This document shows positions 9,845-20,536 of a stretch of 64,000 nucleotides of DNA, piece by piece (positions within the stretch are counted from its first letter, which is position 1; the number at the start of each line of letters is the position of its first letter). The DNA comes from Flavobacterium channae. GTDB lineage: Bacteria; Bacteroidota; Bacteroidia; Flavobacteriales; Flavobacteriaceae. Where the stretch lies: NCBI RefSeq assembly GCF_021172165.1, contig NZ_CP089096.1:310001-374000 (forward strand), given 5' to 3'. The notes under the pieces were generated by a model that did no database searches, was not told where the DNA came from, and was given only the letters and a program-made list of their open reading frames with translations. The translations under genes were made by a program, and so were the position numbers.

Positions 9845-11191
9845 ATGGAAAAGCGTAAATTAGGTTTCTGGGAAATTTGGAACATGAGTTTCGGTTTTTT
9901 AGGAATCCAAATGGGTTTTGCCCTACAAAATGCTAACGCAAGTAGAATTCTTCAGCTTTTTGGTGCCGATGTTCATGAATTATCATGGTTTTGGATAATT
10001 GCTCCTTTAATGGGATTGATTGTGCAACCAATAATCGGACATTATAGCGATAATACTTGGTCTAAATTTGGTAGAAGGAAACCTTATTTCTTAGCAGGAG
10101 CTCTCTTAGCATCAGTAGGTTTAATTTTAATGCCGCAAGCCGAAATATTCATTGCATTTATGCCTGCTCTTTGGGTTGGTGCCGGAATGTTAATGATTAT
10201 GGATGCGTCTTTTAACATTGCAATGGAACCGTTCCGTGCTTTGGTGGGAGATAATTTAAGGGCAGACCAACATACGTTAGGTTTTAGCGTTCAAACCGCA
10301 TTAATTGGAATTGGAGCCGTGGTAGGATCATGGTTGCCATATGTATTAACCAATTGGTTTGGAATCAGTAATCAACCTTCAGAAACTTCTGCCGTTCCAT
10401 TAAACTTAATTTATTCTTTTATTATTGGAGCTCTAATTTTAGTGGCTTCTATTTTAGTTACCGTTTTAACTACTAAAGAATATTCTCCAGAAGAATTAGA
10501 ACAATTTAGAGACGAAAAAGAACACAAAGAAGCTATTGGTGAAACCAAAGAAGCCAAACTTTCAGATGTTTTTACAGATTTCGCTAAAATGCCAGAAACT
10601 ATGCGTCAGCTAAGTTGGGTACAATTCTTCTCCTGGTTTGGATTGTTTGGTATGTGGGTTTTTACAACTCCTGCGATTGCTCAACACATTTATGGGTTAT
10701 CAGTAGGTGATACTAAAAGTCCAGAATTTCAATCTGCTGGAGATTGGGTAGGAATTATTTTCGGAGTTTACAATGCAGTTTCAGCTGTAGTAGCTTTTGC
10801 GTTGCCTTACATCGCAAAACAAATTGGACGAAGAAAAACACACGCACTTTCTTTAGTTTTAGGTGGAATCGGATTAATCTCGATGTATTTTATGCCTAAC
10901 AAAGAGGCTTTAATATTCTCAATGGTTTTAGTCGGATTTGCTTGGGCAAGTATTTTGGCTATGCCTTACGCTATTTTGGCGGGTTCTATTCAACCAAAAA
11001 AAATGGGCGTTTACATGGGGATTTTCAACTTCTTTATTGTAATTCCACAAATTATTAACGCTTTAATTGGTGGTCCTTTAGTGAAATACGTTTATAACGA
11101 TCATGCTATTTATGCTATTGTTATGAGTGGTGTAAGTTTCCTATTGGCAGCACTTTTGGTGTTAAAAGTTAAAGATCAAAAAGATATTTAG
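9845..11191 (+). CDS. SLC45/GPH-type MFS sugar transporter (maltose uptake)
   Basis: A 448-residue polytopic inner-membrane protein with about 12 hydrophobic segments. MFS features are the N-terminal MSFGFLGIQMGFALQNANASRI, the loop 2-3 motif GHYSDNTWSKFGRRKPY, and a second-half copy AKQIGRRKTHALS. This pattern is typical of the SLC45/GPH-like sucrose/maltose proton symporters found in flavobacterial starch loci. It is first in a tight run with beta-phosphoglucomutase (3-bp gap) and maltose phosphorylase, so maltose or short maltodextrin is the likely substrate. Substrate is inferred from context. Confidence 0.85.
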   Translation: MEKRKLGFWEIWNMSFGFLGIQMGFALQNANASRILQLFGADVHELSWFWIIAPLMGLIVQPIIGHYSDNTWSKFGRRKPYFLAGALLASVGLILMPQAEIFIAFMPALWVGAGMLMIMDASFNIAMEPFRALVGDNLRADQHTLGFSVQTALIGIGAVVGSWLPYVLTNWFGISNQPSETSAVPLNLIYSFIIGALILVASILVTVLTTKEYSPEELEQFRDEKEHKEAIGETKEAKLSDVFTDFAKMPETMRQLSWVQFFSWFGLFGMWVFTTPAIAQHIYGLSVGDTKSPEFQSAGDWVGIIFGVYNAVSAVVAFALPYIAKQIGRRKTHALSLVLGGIGLISMYFMPNKEALIFSMVLVGFAWASILAMPYAILAGSIQPKKMGVYMGIFNFFIVIPQIINALIGGPLVKYVYNDHAIYAIVMSGVSFLLAALLVLKVKDQKDI

Positions 11192-11194
11192 ACA

Positions 11195-11845
11195 ATGAAA
11201 AAAGCATTCATATTCGACCTTGATGGCGTAATTGTTGACACGGCTAAATATCATTTTTTAGCTTGGCAAAAGTTGGCCAACCAATTAGGAATCGAATTTA
11301 CGCACGAACATAACGAAGGTTTAAAAGGCGTGAGCCGTGTACGTTCGTTAGACATTATTTTAGAATTGGGAAACGTACAAGCTTCCCAAGAAGATAAAAA
11401 CAAATGGTTGGTTCAAAAAAATGAAGAATACCTTTCCTATTTAGTAGACATGGACGAAAGTGAAATTCTTCCAGGTGTACTAAAAGTATTGGAATATTTG
11501 AAAAGTAAAAACCAATTCATTGCCTTAGGTTCGGCTAGTAAAAACGCGCGACCTATTTTAGAAAAAACAAACATCATGCACTTTTTTGATGCTATTGTGG
11601 ATGGTAATGACGTTTCCAATGCAAAACCAGATCCTGAAGTCTTTTTAAGAGCAGCTCAGTTGGTTGGTGTTTCAAATGAGAATGCTATCGTTTTTGAAGA
11701 TTCGGTGGCCGGAGTTCAAGCGGCTAATATAGCTAACATGATAAGTGTAGGAATAGGTGATAAAACAGTTCTACATGAAGCAAAATACAATTTCAAAGAT
11801 TTCACTTTTATAGATGAAGCCTTTTTATCTCAATTAATTGGTTAA
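11195..11845 (+). CDS. pgmB: beta-Phosphoglucomutase
   Basis: A 216-residue HAD-superfamily protein with catalytic motif FDLDGVIVDTAKYHF (Asp8 nucleophile, Asp10 acid/base), a helical cap, the SASKNAR motif with conserved Ser, and KPDPEVFLRAA plus VFEDSVAGVQAA for Mg binding. It converts beta-glucose-1-phosphate to glucose-6-phosphate. It starts 3 bp after the transporter and 44 bp before maltose phosphorylase, which produces its substrate, so the function is well supported by context. Confidence 0.94.
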   Translation: MKKAFIFDLDGVIVDTAKYHFLAWQKLANQLGIEFTHEHNEGLKGVSRVRSLDIILELGNVQASQEDKNKWLVQKNEEYLSYLVDMDESEILPGVLKVLEYLKSKNQFIALGSASKNARPILEKTNIMHFFDAIVDGNDVSNAKPDPEVFLRAAQLVGVSNENAIVFEDSVAGVQAANIANMISVGIGDKTVLHEAKYNFKDFTFIDEAFLSQLIG

Positions 11846-11852
11846 AAAATAG

Positions 11853-11889
11853 CCAATTGATAAATTAACAAAATTGACAAATTACAAAA
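11853..11889. repeat. Short tandem AATTgAcAA-like units before the GH65 gene
   Basis: The 44-bp gap between pgmB and the GH65 gene contains four AT-rich units (ATTGATAA, ATTAACAA, ATTGACAA, ATTACAAA). These resemble the inverted repeats around the cassette at 23404, so a common repeat family is possible. Confidence 0.4.
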
Positions 11890-14199
11890 ATGAATCAAGA
11901 TTATATTAAACCCGACAATTGGTCGATTATTGAAGAAGGATTTGATGCAGAGCGAGTTAAATCTTCTGAAAGCTTGTTTAGTATCGGAAACGGTGCTATG
12001 GGGCAACGCGCTAATTTTGAAGAATATTATTCAGGAAAAACCTTTCAAGGTTCTTACATTGCCGGAGTTTATTATCCAGATAAAACAAAAGTGGGTTGGT
12101 GGAAAAACGGTTACCCAGAGTATTTTGCAAAAGTTTTAAATGCACCAAACTGGATTGGAATCAATGTTGAAATTAACGGTGAAAAACTTGATTTAGCTTC
12201 ATGTAAAGTAGTGAAAAACTTCCGCCGTGAGTTAAATATGAAAGAAGGTTGGTACAATCGTTCTTTCGAAATTATATTGCAAAATGGTGTTGAAGTTGCG
12301 GTAAATGTAAATCGTTTTCTTTCTTTAGAAATCGATGAATTAGGAGCTATTCAATATGAAGTTACGCCACTAAATCAAGATGCAAAGGTTGTTTTTAAAC
12401 CGTATGTTGATGCCGGAATCGAAAATGAAGATACTAATTGGGAAGAACGTTTTTGGGAAACCTTAGAAGTTAAAAATCAAGATAATCAAGCATATGTAGT
12501 AGCTCGAACTTTAAAAACAAAGTTTACGGTTTCAACATATATGTACAATTCGGTTTTGGTAAATGATGCATTTTCTGATGTAAAACCTATTGAGGTAGCA
12601 AAAGAAGCTTCAAAAATTTCTTTCTCTTACGAAATAGCCGCTTCAAAAGGGCAAAAAGTAACACTTCAAAAATTTGGTGGTTATGTTTCAAGCATGAATC
12701 ATCCTGTTGATGAATTGATTTTGGCTTCAAAAAAAGTAATTGAAAAAGCTAACGAAATTAGCTACAATCAATTATTTGAAAACCAAAAACAAGCTTGGGC
12801 TAAAATTTGGGAAATGAGCGATATTACTATTGATGGCGATGTAAAAGCGCAACAAGGAATTCGTTTTAATATTTTCCAGTTAAACCAAACCTATTTAGGA
12901 AAAGATTCAAGATTAAATATTGGTCCAAAAGGATTTACAGGCGAAAAATATGGCGGTTCTACGTATTGGGATACCGAAGCGTATTGTATTCCTTTCTATA
13001 TGGCAACCAAAGACCAACAAGTAGCCAGAAATCTATTAGCATATCGATACAATCAATTGGATAAAGCCATTGAAAATGCTGAAAAGTTAGGTTTCAAAAA
13101 TGGTGCTGCTTTGTATCCAATGGTAACCATGAATGGTGAAGAATGTCATAACGAATGGGAAATTACTTTCGAGGAAATTCACAGAAATGGTGCCATCGCT
13201 TTTGCTATTTACAACTATTATAGATTTACAGGTGATTATTCCTATATTCCTGAAAAAGGTTTAGAAGTGTTAATTGGAATTGCGCGTTTTTGGCATCAAA
13301 GAGCTACTTTCTCAACTTACAGAAATCAATATGTGATTCTTGGTGTTACGGGACCAAATGAATACGAAAACAACGTGAATAACAATTGGTATACAAATTA
13401 TATTGCCAAATGGTGTATTCAATATACTTTAGAACAAATTCAAAAAGTGAATTCAGATTACCAATCTGATTTTACTAGAATTATGAATAAGGTAAAATTA
13501 TCGCAAACTGAAATGGATTCATGGAAAGAAGTTGCAGATAATATGTATTTTCCTTATTCTGAAGAATATGGTGTATATTTACAACAAGACGGATTTTTAG
13601 ATAAAGAATTGGTAACTGTTGCCGAATTAGATAAAGCGCAACGCCCAATTAACCAAAAATGGTCTTGGGATAGAATTTTACGTTCGCCATATATCAAACA
13701 AGCCGATACATTGCAAGGTTTCTATTTCTTCGAAGACCATTTTACAAAAGAAGAATTAGAGAAACATTTTAATTTTTACGAACCATTTACAGTTCATGAG
13801 AGTTCATTGTCACCTTGTGTTCATTCCATTCAAGCGGCTGTTTTAGGCAGAATGGAACAAGCGTATACGTTCTACTTACGAACTTCTCGTTTAGATTTAG
13901 ACGATTATAATAAAGAAGTTCATGAAGGTTTACATATTACATCAATGGCAGGAACTTGGATGAGTATTGTAGAAGGTTTTGGAGGAATGCGTGTTAAAGA
14001 CGGAAAATTGTCTTTCGAGCCAAAAATTCCTTCGCAATGGAAAGGATTTTCGTTTAAAGTGAATTTCAGAAATACGATCGTAAAAGTTGAAGTAAATCAA
14101 AACGAAGTTTCTATAAAAGTAGACGGTGAAAACGATTTTACTGTTTTGGTAAATGGGGAAGAACATAATTGTCATGCTGAATTGGGTTCAGCATCTTAA
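11890..14199 (+). CDS. Maltose phosphorylase (GH65)
   Basis: A 769-residue GH65 enzyme: an N-terminal beta-sandwich, linker, and (alpha/alpha)6 barrel. The motif GEECHNEWEITFEEIHRNG contains the catalytic acid (Glu422), and GSTYWDTEAYCIPFY and KQADTLQGFYFF are family motifs. It phosphorolyses maltose to beta-glucose-1-phosphate and glucose in the cytoplasm and feeds pgmB. Specificity for maltose rather than trehalose or kojibiose is inferred from the locus. The last residues (CHAELGSAS) are encoded by a dispersed palindromic repeat, so the natural C-terminus probably ended a little earlier. Confidence 0.92.
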   Translation: MNQDYIKPDNWSIIEEGFDAERVKSSESLFSIGNGAMGQRANFEEYYSGKTFQGSYIAGVYYPDKTKVGWWKNGYPEYFAKVLNAPNWIGINVEINGEKLDLASCKVVKNFRRELNMKEGWYNRSFEIILQNGVEVAVNVNRFLSLEIDELGAIQYEVTPLNQDAKVVFKPYVDAGIENEDTNWEERFWETLEVKNQDNQAYVVARTLKTKFTVSTYMYNSVLVNDAFSDVKPIEVAKEASKISFSYEIAASKGQKVTLQKFGGYVSSMNHPVDELILASKKVIEKANEISYNQLFENQKQAWAKIWEMSDITIDGDVKAQQGIRFNIFQLNQTYLGKDSRLNIGPKGFTGEKYGGSTYWDTEAYCIPFYMATKDQQVARNLLAYRYNQLDKAIENAEKLGFKNGAALYPMVTMNGEECHNEWEITFEEIHRNGAIAFAIYNYYRFTGDYSYIPEKGLEVLIGIARFWHQRATFSTYRNQYVILGVTGPNEYENNVNNNWYTNYIAKWCIQYTLEQIQKVNSDYQSDFTRIMNKVKLSQTEMDSWKEVADNMYFPYSEEYGVYLQQDGFLDKELVTVAELDKAQRPINQKWSWDRILRSPYIKQADTLQGFYFFEDHFTKEELEKHFNFYEPFTVHESSLSPCVHSIQAAVLGRMEQAYTFYLRTSRLDLDDYNKEVHEGLHITSMAGTWMSIVEGFGGMRVKDGKLSFEPKIPSQWKGFSFKVNFRNTIVKVEVNQNEVSIKVDGENDFTVLVNGEEHNCHAELGSAS
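14169..14198. repeat. Dispersed palindromic repeat forming the 3' end of the GH65 gene
   Basis: An 8-bp stem ATGCTGAA / TTCAGCAT with a 5-nt loop, in a GTCATGCTGA...TTCAGCATCT context that I recall as a common intergenic repeat in Bacteroidetes. It supplies the last nine codons and ends just before the stop. Confidence 0.7.
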
Positions 14200-14203
14200 A
14201 TAA

Positions 14204-16327
<2,124 letters not shown>

Positions 16328-16393
16328 TCATAAATTCCTCCTTTTGTCATGCTGGCGATTGGAGGGATTTTATTAAGTAGACAATTTTAGATT

Positions 16394-18229
16394 ATGAAAA
16401 AACTACTGTACATACTTACAACACTATTTACAATTTCAATTTCTGCTCAAATCGATAAAATGGAACCGCCATTTTGGTTTGAAGGAATGAACAAAAGCGA
16501 AATTCAAATTCTGTTTTACGGAAAAAATATAGCGCAAAATTCAGTTTCGGTTTCGAATAATGTTGTGATTACAAATGTCACTAAAACTGAGAATCCAAAT
16601 TATCTTTTCGTTACGATTGATACTAAAAATGTTGCCGCGCAAACGCTGAAGTTTCAATTTAAAAACGGTAAAAAATCATTTTCAAAAGATTTCGAAATCC
16701 AAAAGAGAAAAGAAAATTCAGCTAATAGAAAAAGCTTCGATGCTTCAGATGTGATGTATTTGCTAATGCCGGATCGTTTTGCAAATGGTGACGAAAGCAA
16801 CGATTCTTCTTCAAAATTACAAGAAAAAGGAAATAGAAGTTTACCAGGTGGAAGACATGGTGGCGACATTCAAGGAATCATCGATCATTTAGATTATATC
16901 CAAGAATTAGGCGCAACGGCAATTTGGTCAACACCACTTTGCGAAGACAACGATAAAGGCTATTCGTATCACACGTACGGACAATCGGATGTATATCAAA
17001 TCGATGCGCGTTACGGAACTAATGAAGATTACAAACGTTTAGCTGCGGAAATGCACAAACGCGACATGAAATTAATCAAAGATTATGTAACGAATCACTG
17101 GGGCGCTGAACATTGGATGTTTAAAGATATGCCAACGTATGATTGGTTTCATCAATTTCCGGGGTACGCTCAAAGCAATTATCGCATGACTACGCAGTTT
17201 GATCCGAACGCTTCTGACCGCGATGCGAAATATTGCATGGACGGATGGTTTGTACCAAGTATGCCCGATTTAAATCAGTCGAATCCATTAGTGTTGAATT
17301 ACTTAATTCAAAATGCGATTTGGTGGATAGAATATGCCGATTTAGATGGTTATAGAGTAGATACGTATTCGTATAACGATAAAGACGGAATTGCAAAATG
17401 GACAAAAGCGATTACTGACGAATATCCTTATTTTAATATTGTTGGGGAAGTTTGGATGCACGATCAAGCCCAAATTTCATATTGGCAAAAAGATAGCCCT
17501 ATTTCAAAAATTCAAAGTTATAATTCGTATTTACCAAGTGTAATGGATTTTACGTTACATGATGTTTTTGGGAATGTTTTCAATGAAGATAGAGCCGATT
17601 GGAGCAACGGAATGATTAAATTTTACGAGAATTTCACCAATGATTTCTTGTATGCAAATCCGAATAATTTGTTGATATTTTTAGAGAATCACGATACAGG
17701 TCGTTTTAATCAGATTTATAAAAATGATTTTGCGAAATACCAATTAGGAATTACGTTGTTGGCAACCACTCGTGGAATTCCACAATTATACTATGGTTCC
17801 GAAATAGGAATGGCTGGTGATAAAGGAAAAGGCGATGCTGATATTCGTCAAGATTTCCCTGGTGGTTGGAAAGGTGATACTAATAACGCTTTTACCAATT
17901 CTGGACGAACTGAAATGCAAAAGAAATTTTTTGATTTCACCAAAAAAGTATTGAATTGGAGAAAGAATAAAGAAGTAATTCATTCGGGGAAATTAACGCA
18001 TTACATTCCGGAAAATAACGTGTATGTATATTTCCGTCACAACGATAAAGAAAGCGTGATGGTTGTAATTAATAATGATGTAAATAAACATCAAATTAAG
18101 AACAGTCATTTTGAAGAAAATTTAAAAAAATACAATTCAGGTATAGATGTTATTTCTGGTAGAAAAATCGATTTAAAACAAGATATTTTAATTGAAGGAA
18201 AATCAAGTTTAATTTTAGAATTAAAATAA
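16394..18229 (+). CDS. Periplasmic GH13 amylase/cyclomaltodextrinase-neopullulanase (SusA-like)
   Basis: A 611-residue protein with signal peptide (MKKLLYILTTLFTISISAQ), an N-terminal cyclomaltodextrinase-type domain (about 21-115, MEPPFWFEGMNKSEIQILFYG) and a GH13 barrel beginning VMYLLMPDRFANGD. Catalytic motifs are DYVTNHWG, GYRVD (nucleophile Asp323), VGEVW (acid Glu352) and LENHD (Asp434). It should cut maltodextrins or cyclodextrins in the periplasm. It lies 66 bp after GH97; the gap contains TGTCATGCTGG, a degenerate match to the repeat at 14169. The neighbouring GH13 starts 6 bp after its stop. Confidence 0.9.
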   Translation: MKKLLYILTTLFTISISAQIDKMEPPFWFEGMNKSEIQILFYGKNIAQNSVSVSNNVVITNVTKTENPNYLFVTIDTKNVAAQTLKFQFKNGKKSFSKDFEIQKRKENSANRKSFDASDVMYLLMPDRFANGDESNDSSSKLQEKGNRSLPGGRHGGDIQGIIDHLDYIQELGATAIWSTPLCEDNDKGYSYHTYGQSDVYQIDARYGTNEDYKRLAAEMHKRDMKLIKDYVTNHWGAEHWMFKDMPTYDWFHQFPGYAQSNYRMTTQFDPNASDRDAKYCMDGWFVPSMPDLNQSNPLVLNYLIQNAIWWIEYADLDGYRVDTYSYNDKDGIAKWTKAITDEYPYFNIVGEVWMHDQAQISYWQKDSPISKIQSYNSYLPSVMDFTLHDVFGNVFNEDRADWSNGMIKFYENFTNDFLYANPNNLLIFLENHDTGRFNQIYKNDFAKYQLGITLLATTRGIPQLYYGSEIGMAGDKGKGDADIRQDFPGGWKGDTNNAFTNSGRTEMQKKFFDFTKKVLNWRKNKEVIHSGKLTHYIPENNVYVYFRHNDKESVMVVINNDVNKHQIKNSHFEENLKKYNSGIDVISGRKIDLKQDILIEGKSSLILELK

Positions 18230-18235
18230 AACAAA

Positions 18236-19672
18236 ATGAAAAAGACAATTGTTACTGCATTAGCTGTTTTAACTTTATTCAGTTGTAAAAATGAAGAAAA
18301 ACAAGAAGTAGAAAAACAAGAAGAAAGTATTGTTGCATTTTCTCCTGAAGTAGAAGAAAACGCGGTTATTTACGAAGTAAACATTCGTCAGTATTCGCCT
18401 GAAGGAACTTTTAATGCCTTTACAAAAGACATTCCGCAATTGAAAGAATTAGGAGTGAAAATTATTTGGGTAATGCCAATTTTTCCAATTTCTCAAACCA
18501 AAAGAAAAGCAACAGGTGGCGATGATAGCAAATTTGCTTCTGAAATGCCTGAAGCGGAACAACAGAAATACTTAGGAAGTTATTATGCAGTTTCCGATTT
18601 CAAAAAAGTAAATCCTGAATTTGGAACAATTGAAGACTTTAGAAATTTAGTTAAAACAGCTCATGAAAATGGGATTTATGTTATTTTAGATTGGGTTCCA
18701 AATCACACAGGTTGGGATCATGTTTGGATTAAAGAACACCCGGAATTTTATACAAAAAATGCAAAAGGTGAAATTATCGATCCTATTAATCCAGAGACTG
18801 GAGAATCTTGGGGTTGGACAGATGTTGCCGATTTGAATTATGATAATAAAGAGCTTCGCAAGGAAATGACTTCTGATATGTTGCATTGGATCAAAAACGA
18901 AAACATCGATGGTTTCCGTTGCGATGTGGCAAGTAATGTTCCAACGGATTTTTGGCAACAAGCTATCCCACAATTACGAAAAGAAAAAAATATTTTCATG
19001 TTGGCCGAGGCTTGGGAACCGGAATTATTAAAAGAGGGTTTGTTTGATATGGCTTACGGTTGGGAAGCACATCATACCATGAATAGAATCGCTCAAGGGA
19101 AAAATACCGTGAAAGATTGGGATAAATTCATGACGGAAAATGAAAGTAAATATAGTTCTGATGATATCCTAATGAATTTTGTAGATAACCACGATGAAAA
19201 TTCTTGGAACGGTACTATCAAAGGGAGATTAGGGAAAGCAGAAGAAGCAATGACTGCTTTATCTTATGTGATGCCTGGAATGCCATTAATTTACAGTGGA
19301 AATGAATACGGTTTGAATCACAGTTTGAAGTTTTTTGAAAAAGATTCTATTCCAAAAACAAAAGGAAAAGATTGGGAATTAAGAGCAAAATTAGGAAAAT
19401 TAAAATCAGAAACTCTGGCTTTAAATGGTGGAAAAAGCAAAGCAAACTATACTAGAATTAAAACGGATGATGATGCCAATGTTTTAGCTTTTGTTCGTGA
19501 AAAAAATGGTAAAAAAGTAGTTTATATTGCGAATTTTTCAAACAATCCAATAAATACAAAAATTGCGATTACAGGTGAATTTATAAATTATATGACAGGT
19601 AAAATGATGGGGCTAAACGAAAAACAAGTTTACACAATTTTGCCTTGGCAATACTTTGTATTGGTAAATTAG
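18236..19672 (+). CDS. GH13 alpha-amylase family lipoprotein
   Basis: A 478-residue lipoprotein (lipobox LTLFSC, Cys17, then KNEEKQE). It is a compact GH13 barrel without accessory domains: DWVPNHTGWD, GFRCD (nucleophile Asp230), LAEAW (acid Glu258) and VDNHDENSW (Asp320). It also has the long B-loop KATGGDD...GSYYAVSDFKKVNPEFGT. Being membrane-anchored, it probably processes maltooligosaccharides at the outer membrane or periplasmic face. Its exact product pattern cannot be read from sequence. It is translationally close to the preceding GH13 (6 bp). Confidence 0.9.
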   Translation: MKKTIVTALAVLTLFSCKNEEKQEVEKQEESIVAFSPEVEENAVIYEVNIRQYSPEGTFNAFTKDIPQLKELGVKIIWVMPIFPISQTKRKATGGDDSKFASEMPEAEQQKYLGSYYAVSDFKKVNPEFGTIEDFRNLVKTAHENGIYVILDWVPNHTGWDHVWIKEHPEFYTKNAKGEIIDPINPETGESWGWTDVADLNYDNKELRKEMTSDMLHWIKNENIDGFRCDVASNVPTDFWQQAIPQLRKEKNIFMLAEAWEPELLKEGLFDMAYGWEAHHTMNRIAQGKNTVKDWDKFMTENESKYSSDDILMNFVDNHDENSWNGTIKGRLGKAEEAMTALSYVMPGMPLIYSGNEYGLNHSLKFFEKDSIPKTKGKDWELRAKLGKLKSETLALNGGKSKANYTRIKTDDDANVLAFVREKNGKKVVYIANFSNNPINTKIAITGEFINYMTGKMMGLNEKQVYTILPWQYFVLVN

Positions 19673-19730
19673 TAATTTTTAAAGTTTTCTTTTTTGGTTT
19701 AAATATTTATTAACTTAATTAATTATCATT

Positions 19731-20420
19731 ATGAAAAAAACATTACTTATTAGTCTTATCTTGTTTTTTCAGTTTGTTCAATCTCAGTTGATAGTTACTC
19801 CGAATCCTTTTGGAATGAATAGTGGCACTTTAACTGTAACGTATGGTTCAACAGGAGATTATTCTTTATTTGATCCATTAGGAAACCTTAATTTATATCT
19901 CTATACAGGTTTAGAAACAGACGGGGTTTCATCAACATGGGATTATCATGATATTTGGACTGATCCAGGAACTTTAATTCCATTAACTTGGAATAGCTCT
20001 GTTGGTGCATATGTAGCAACTTTAAATTTAGCAACTAGAAATTATTTTAGTGAGTTTACTCAAACTAGTGGATTAATTCCTCAGTCTACTTATGTGAATA
20101 ATTGGTATTTTATCATAAGAAATTTTAATGGTAGCAGACAATCCGCGAATTTGATTGGAACCAATTATGGATTTACCCCGGGCACCTTATCTTCAGTTGA
20201 TTTTCAACAAGAGGTAAAAGTGAGCGTCGTAAAAGGAAATGTTTTAAATTTATCTGCTAATGACATTCATCTTGATATTTATTCAATTACGGGTCAAAAA
20301 ATAAAATCGGTATTGGTTTTATCGGGTAATGAACTGAACTTGCAGCTATCAGATAGAGGAATTTACTTTGCTAGAGTTACTTCTAATGAAAAGGAAAACT
20401 GGATTAAATTTATTTTTTAA
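19731..20420 (+). CDS. Small T9SS-secreted protein with amylase-like N-terminal module
   Basis: A 229-residue protein with signal peptide (LLISLILFFQFVQSQ) and a C-terminal T9SS type A sorting domain (about 165-229: LDIYSITGQKIKSV...GIYFARV). The middle part (LIVTPNPFGMNSGTLTVTY, YLYTGLETD, YVATLNLATRNYF, NNWYFIIRNFNGSRQS) aligns by eye with residues 20-135 of the amylase at the window's left edge (ITPSSFNVTDQITITV, WSITLTPSVYF, LGMVFRNANGSQ). It has no catalytic domain, so it may be a secreted starch-binding accessory protein. That role is inference. It ends the operon before a strong terminator. Confidence 0.8.
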   Translation: MKKTLLISLILFFQFVQSQLIVTPNPFGMNSGTLTVTYGSTGDYSLFDPLGNLNLYLYTGLETDGVSSTWDYHDIWTDPGTLIPLTWNSSVGAYVATLNLATRNYFSEFTQTSGLIPQSTYVNNWYFIIRNFNGSRQSANLIGTNYGFTPGTLSSVDFQQEVKVSVVKGNVLNLSANDIHLDIYSITGQKIKSVLVLSGNELNLQLSDRGIYFARVTSNEKENWIKFIF

Positions 20421-20439
20421 ACAAAATATAATTGCCTTG

Positions 20440-20477
20440 AACTACTATTTATAAAAAAATAAATAGTAGTTTTTTTA
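20440..20477 (+). terminator. Rho-independent terminator of the maltose operon
   Basis: A 13-bp stem AACTACTATTTAT / ATAAATAGTAGTT with an A-rich loop and seven T. It lies 20 bp after the small T9SS gene. Confidence 0.85.
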
Positions 20478-20513
20478 TGTTCGATTATTAAATTTAAACA
20501 ATTTAAATAATTA

Positions 20514-20521
20514 TAACTTTG
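20514..20521 (+). promoter_or_regulatory. -7 box TAACTTTG of the flavoprotein gene
   Basis: A perfect match to the Bacteroidetes -7 consensus TAnnTTTG. It overlaps the first possible TTG start (20519), so translation more likely begins at the TTG at 20537. No clear -33 element is seen. Confidence 0.5.
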
Positions 20522-20536
20522 CAAAAAATAAATCAT

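Noticed and set aside
16334..16366. TGTCATGCTGG...GGAGGGATTTT in the gap before the SusA-like gene as a second copy of the 14169 repeat.
   Set aside because: Only about ten bases match and the palindromic half is missing; noted as degenerate, not called.
18686..18973. 95-codon minus-strand open frame inside the GH13 lipoprotein gene.
   Set aside because: It lies wholly opposite a well-supported enzyme gene and has no recognisable domain; it is an antisense shadow.
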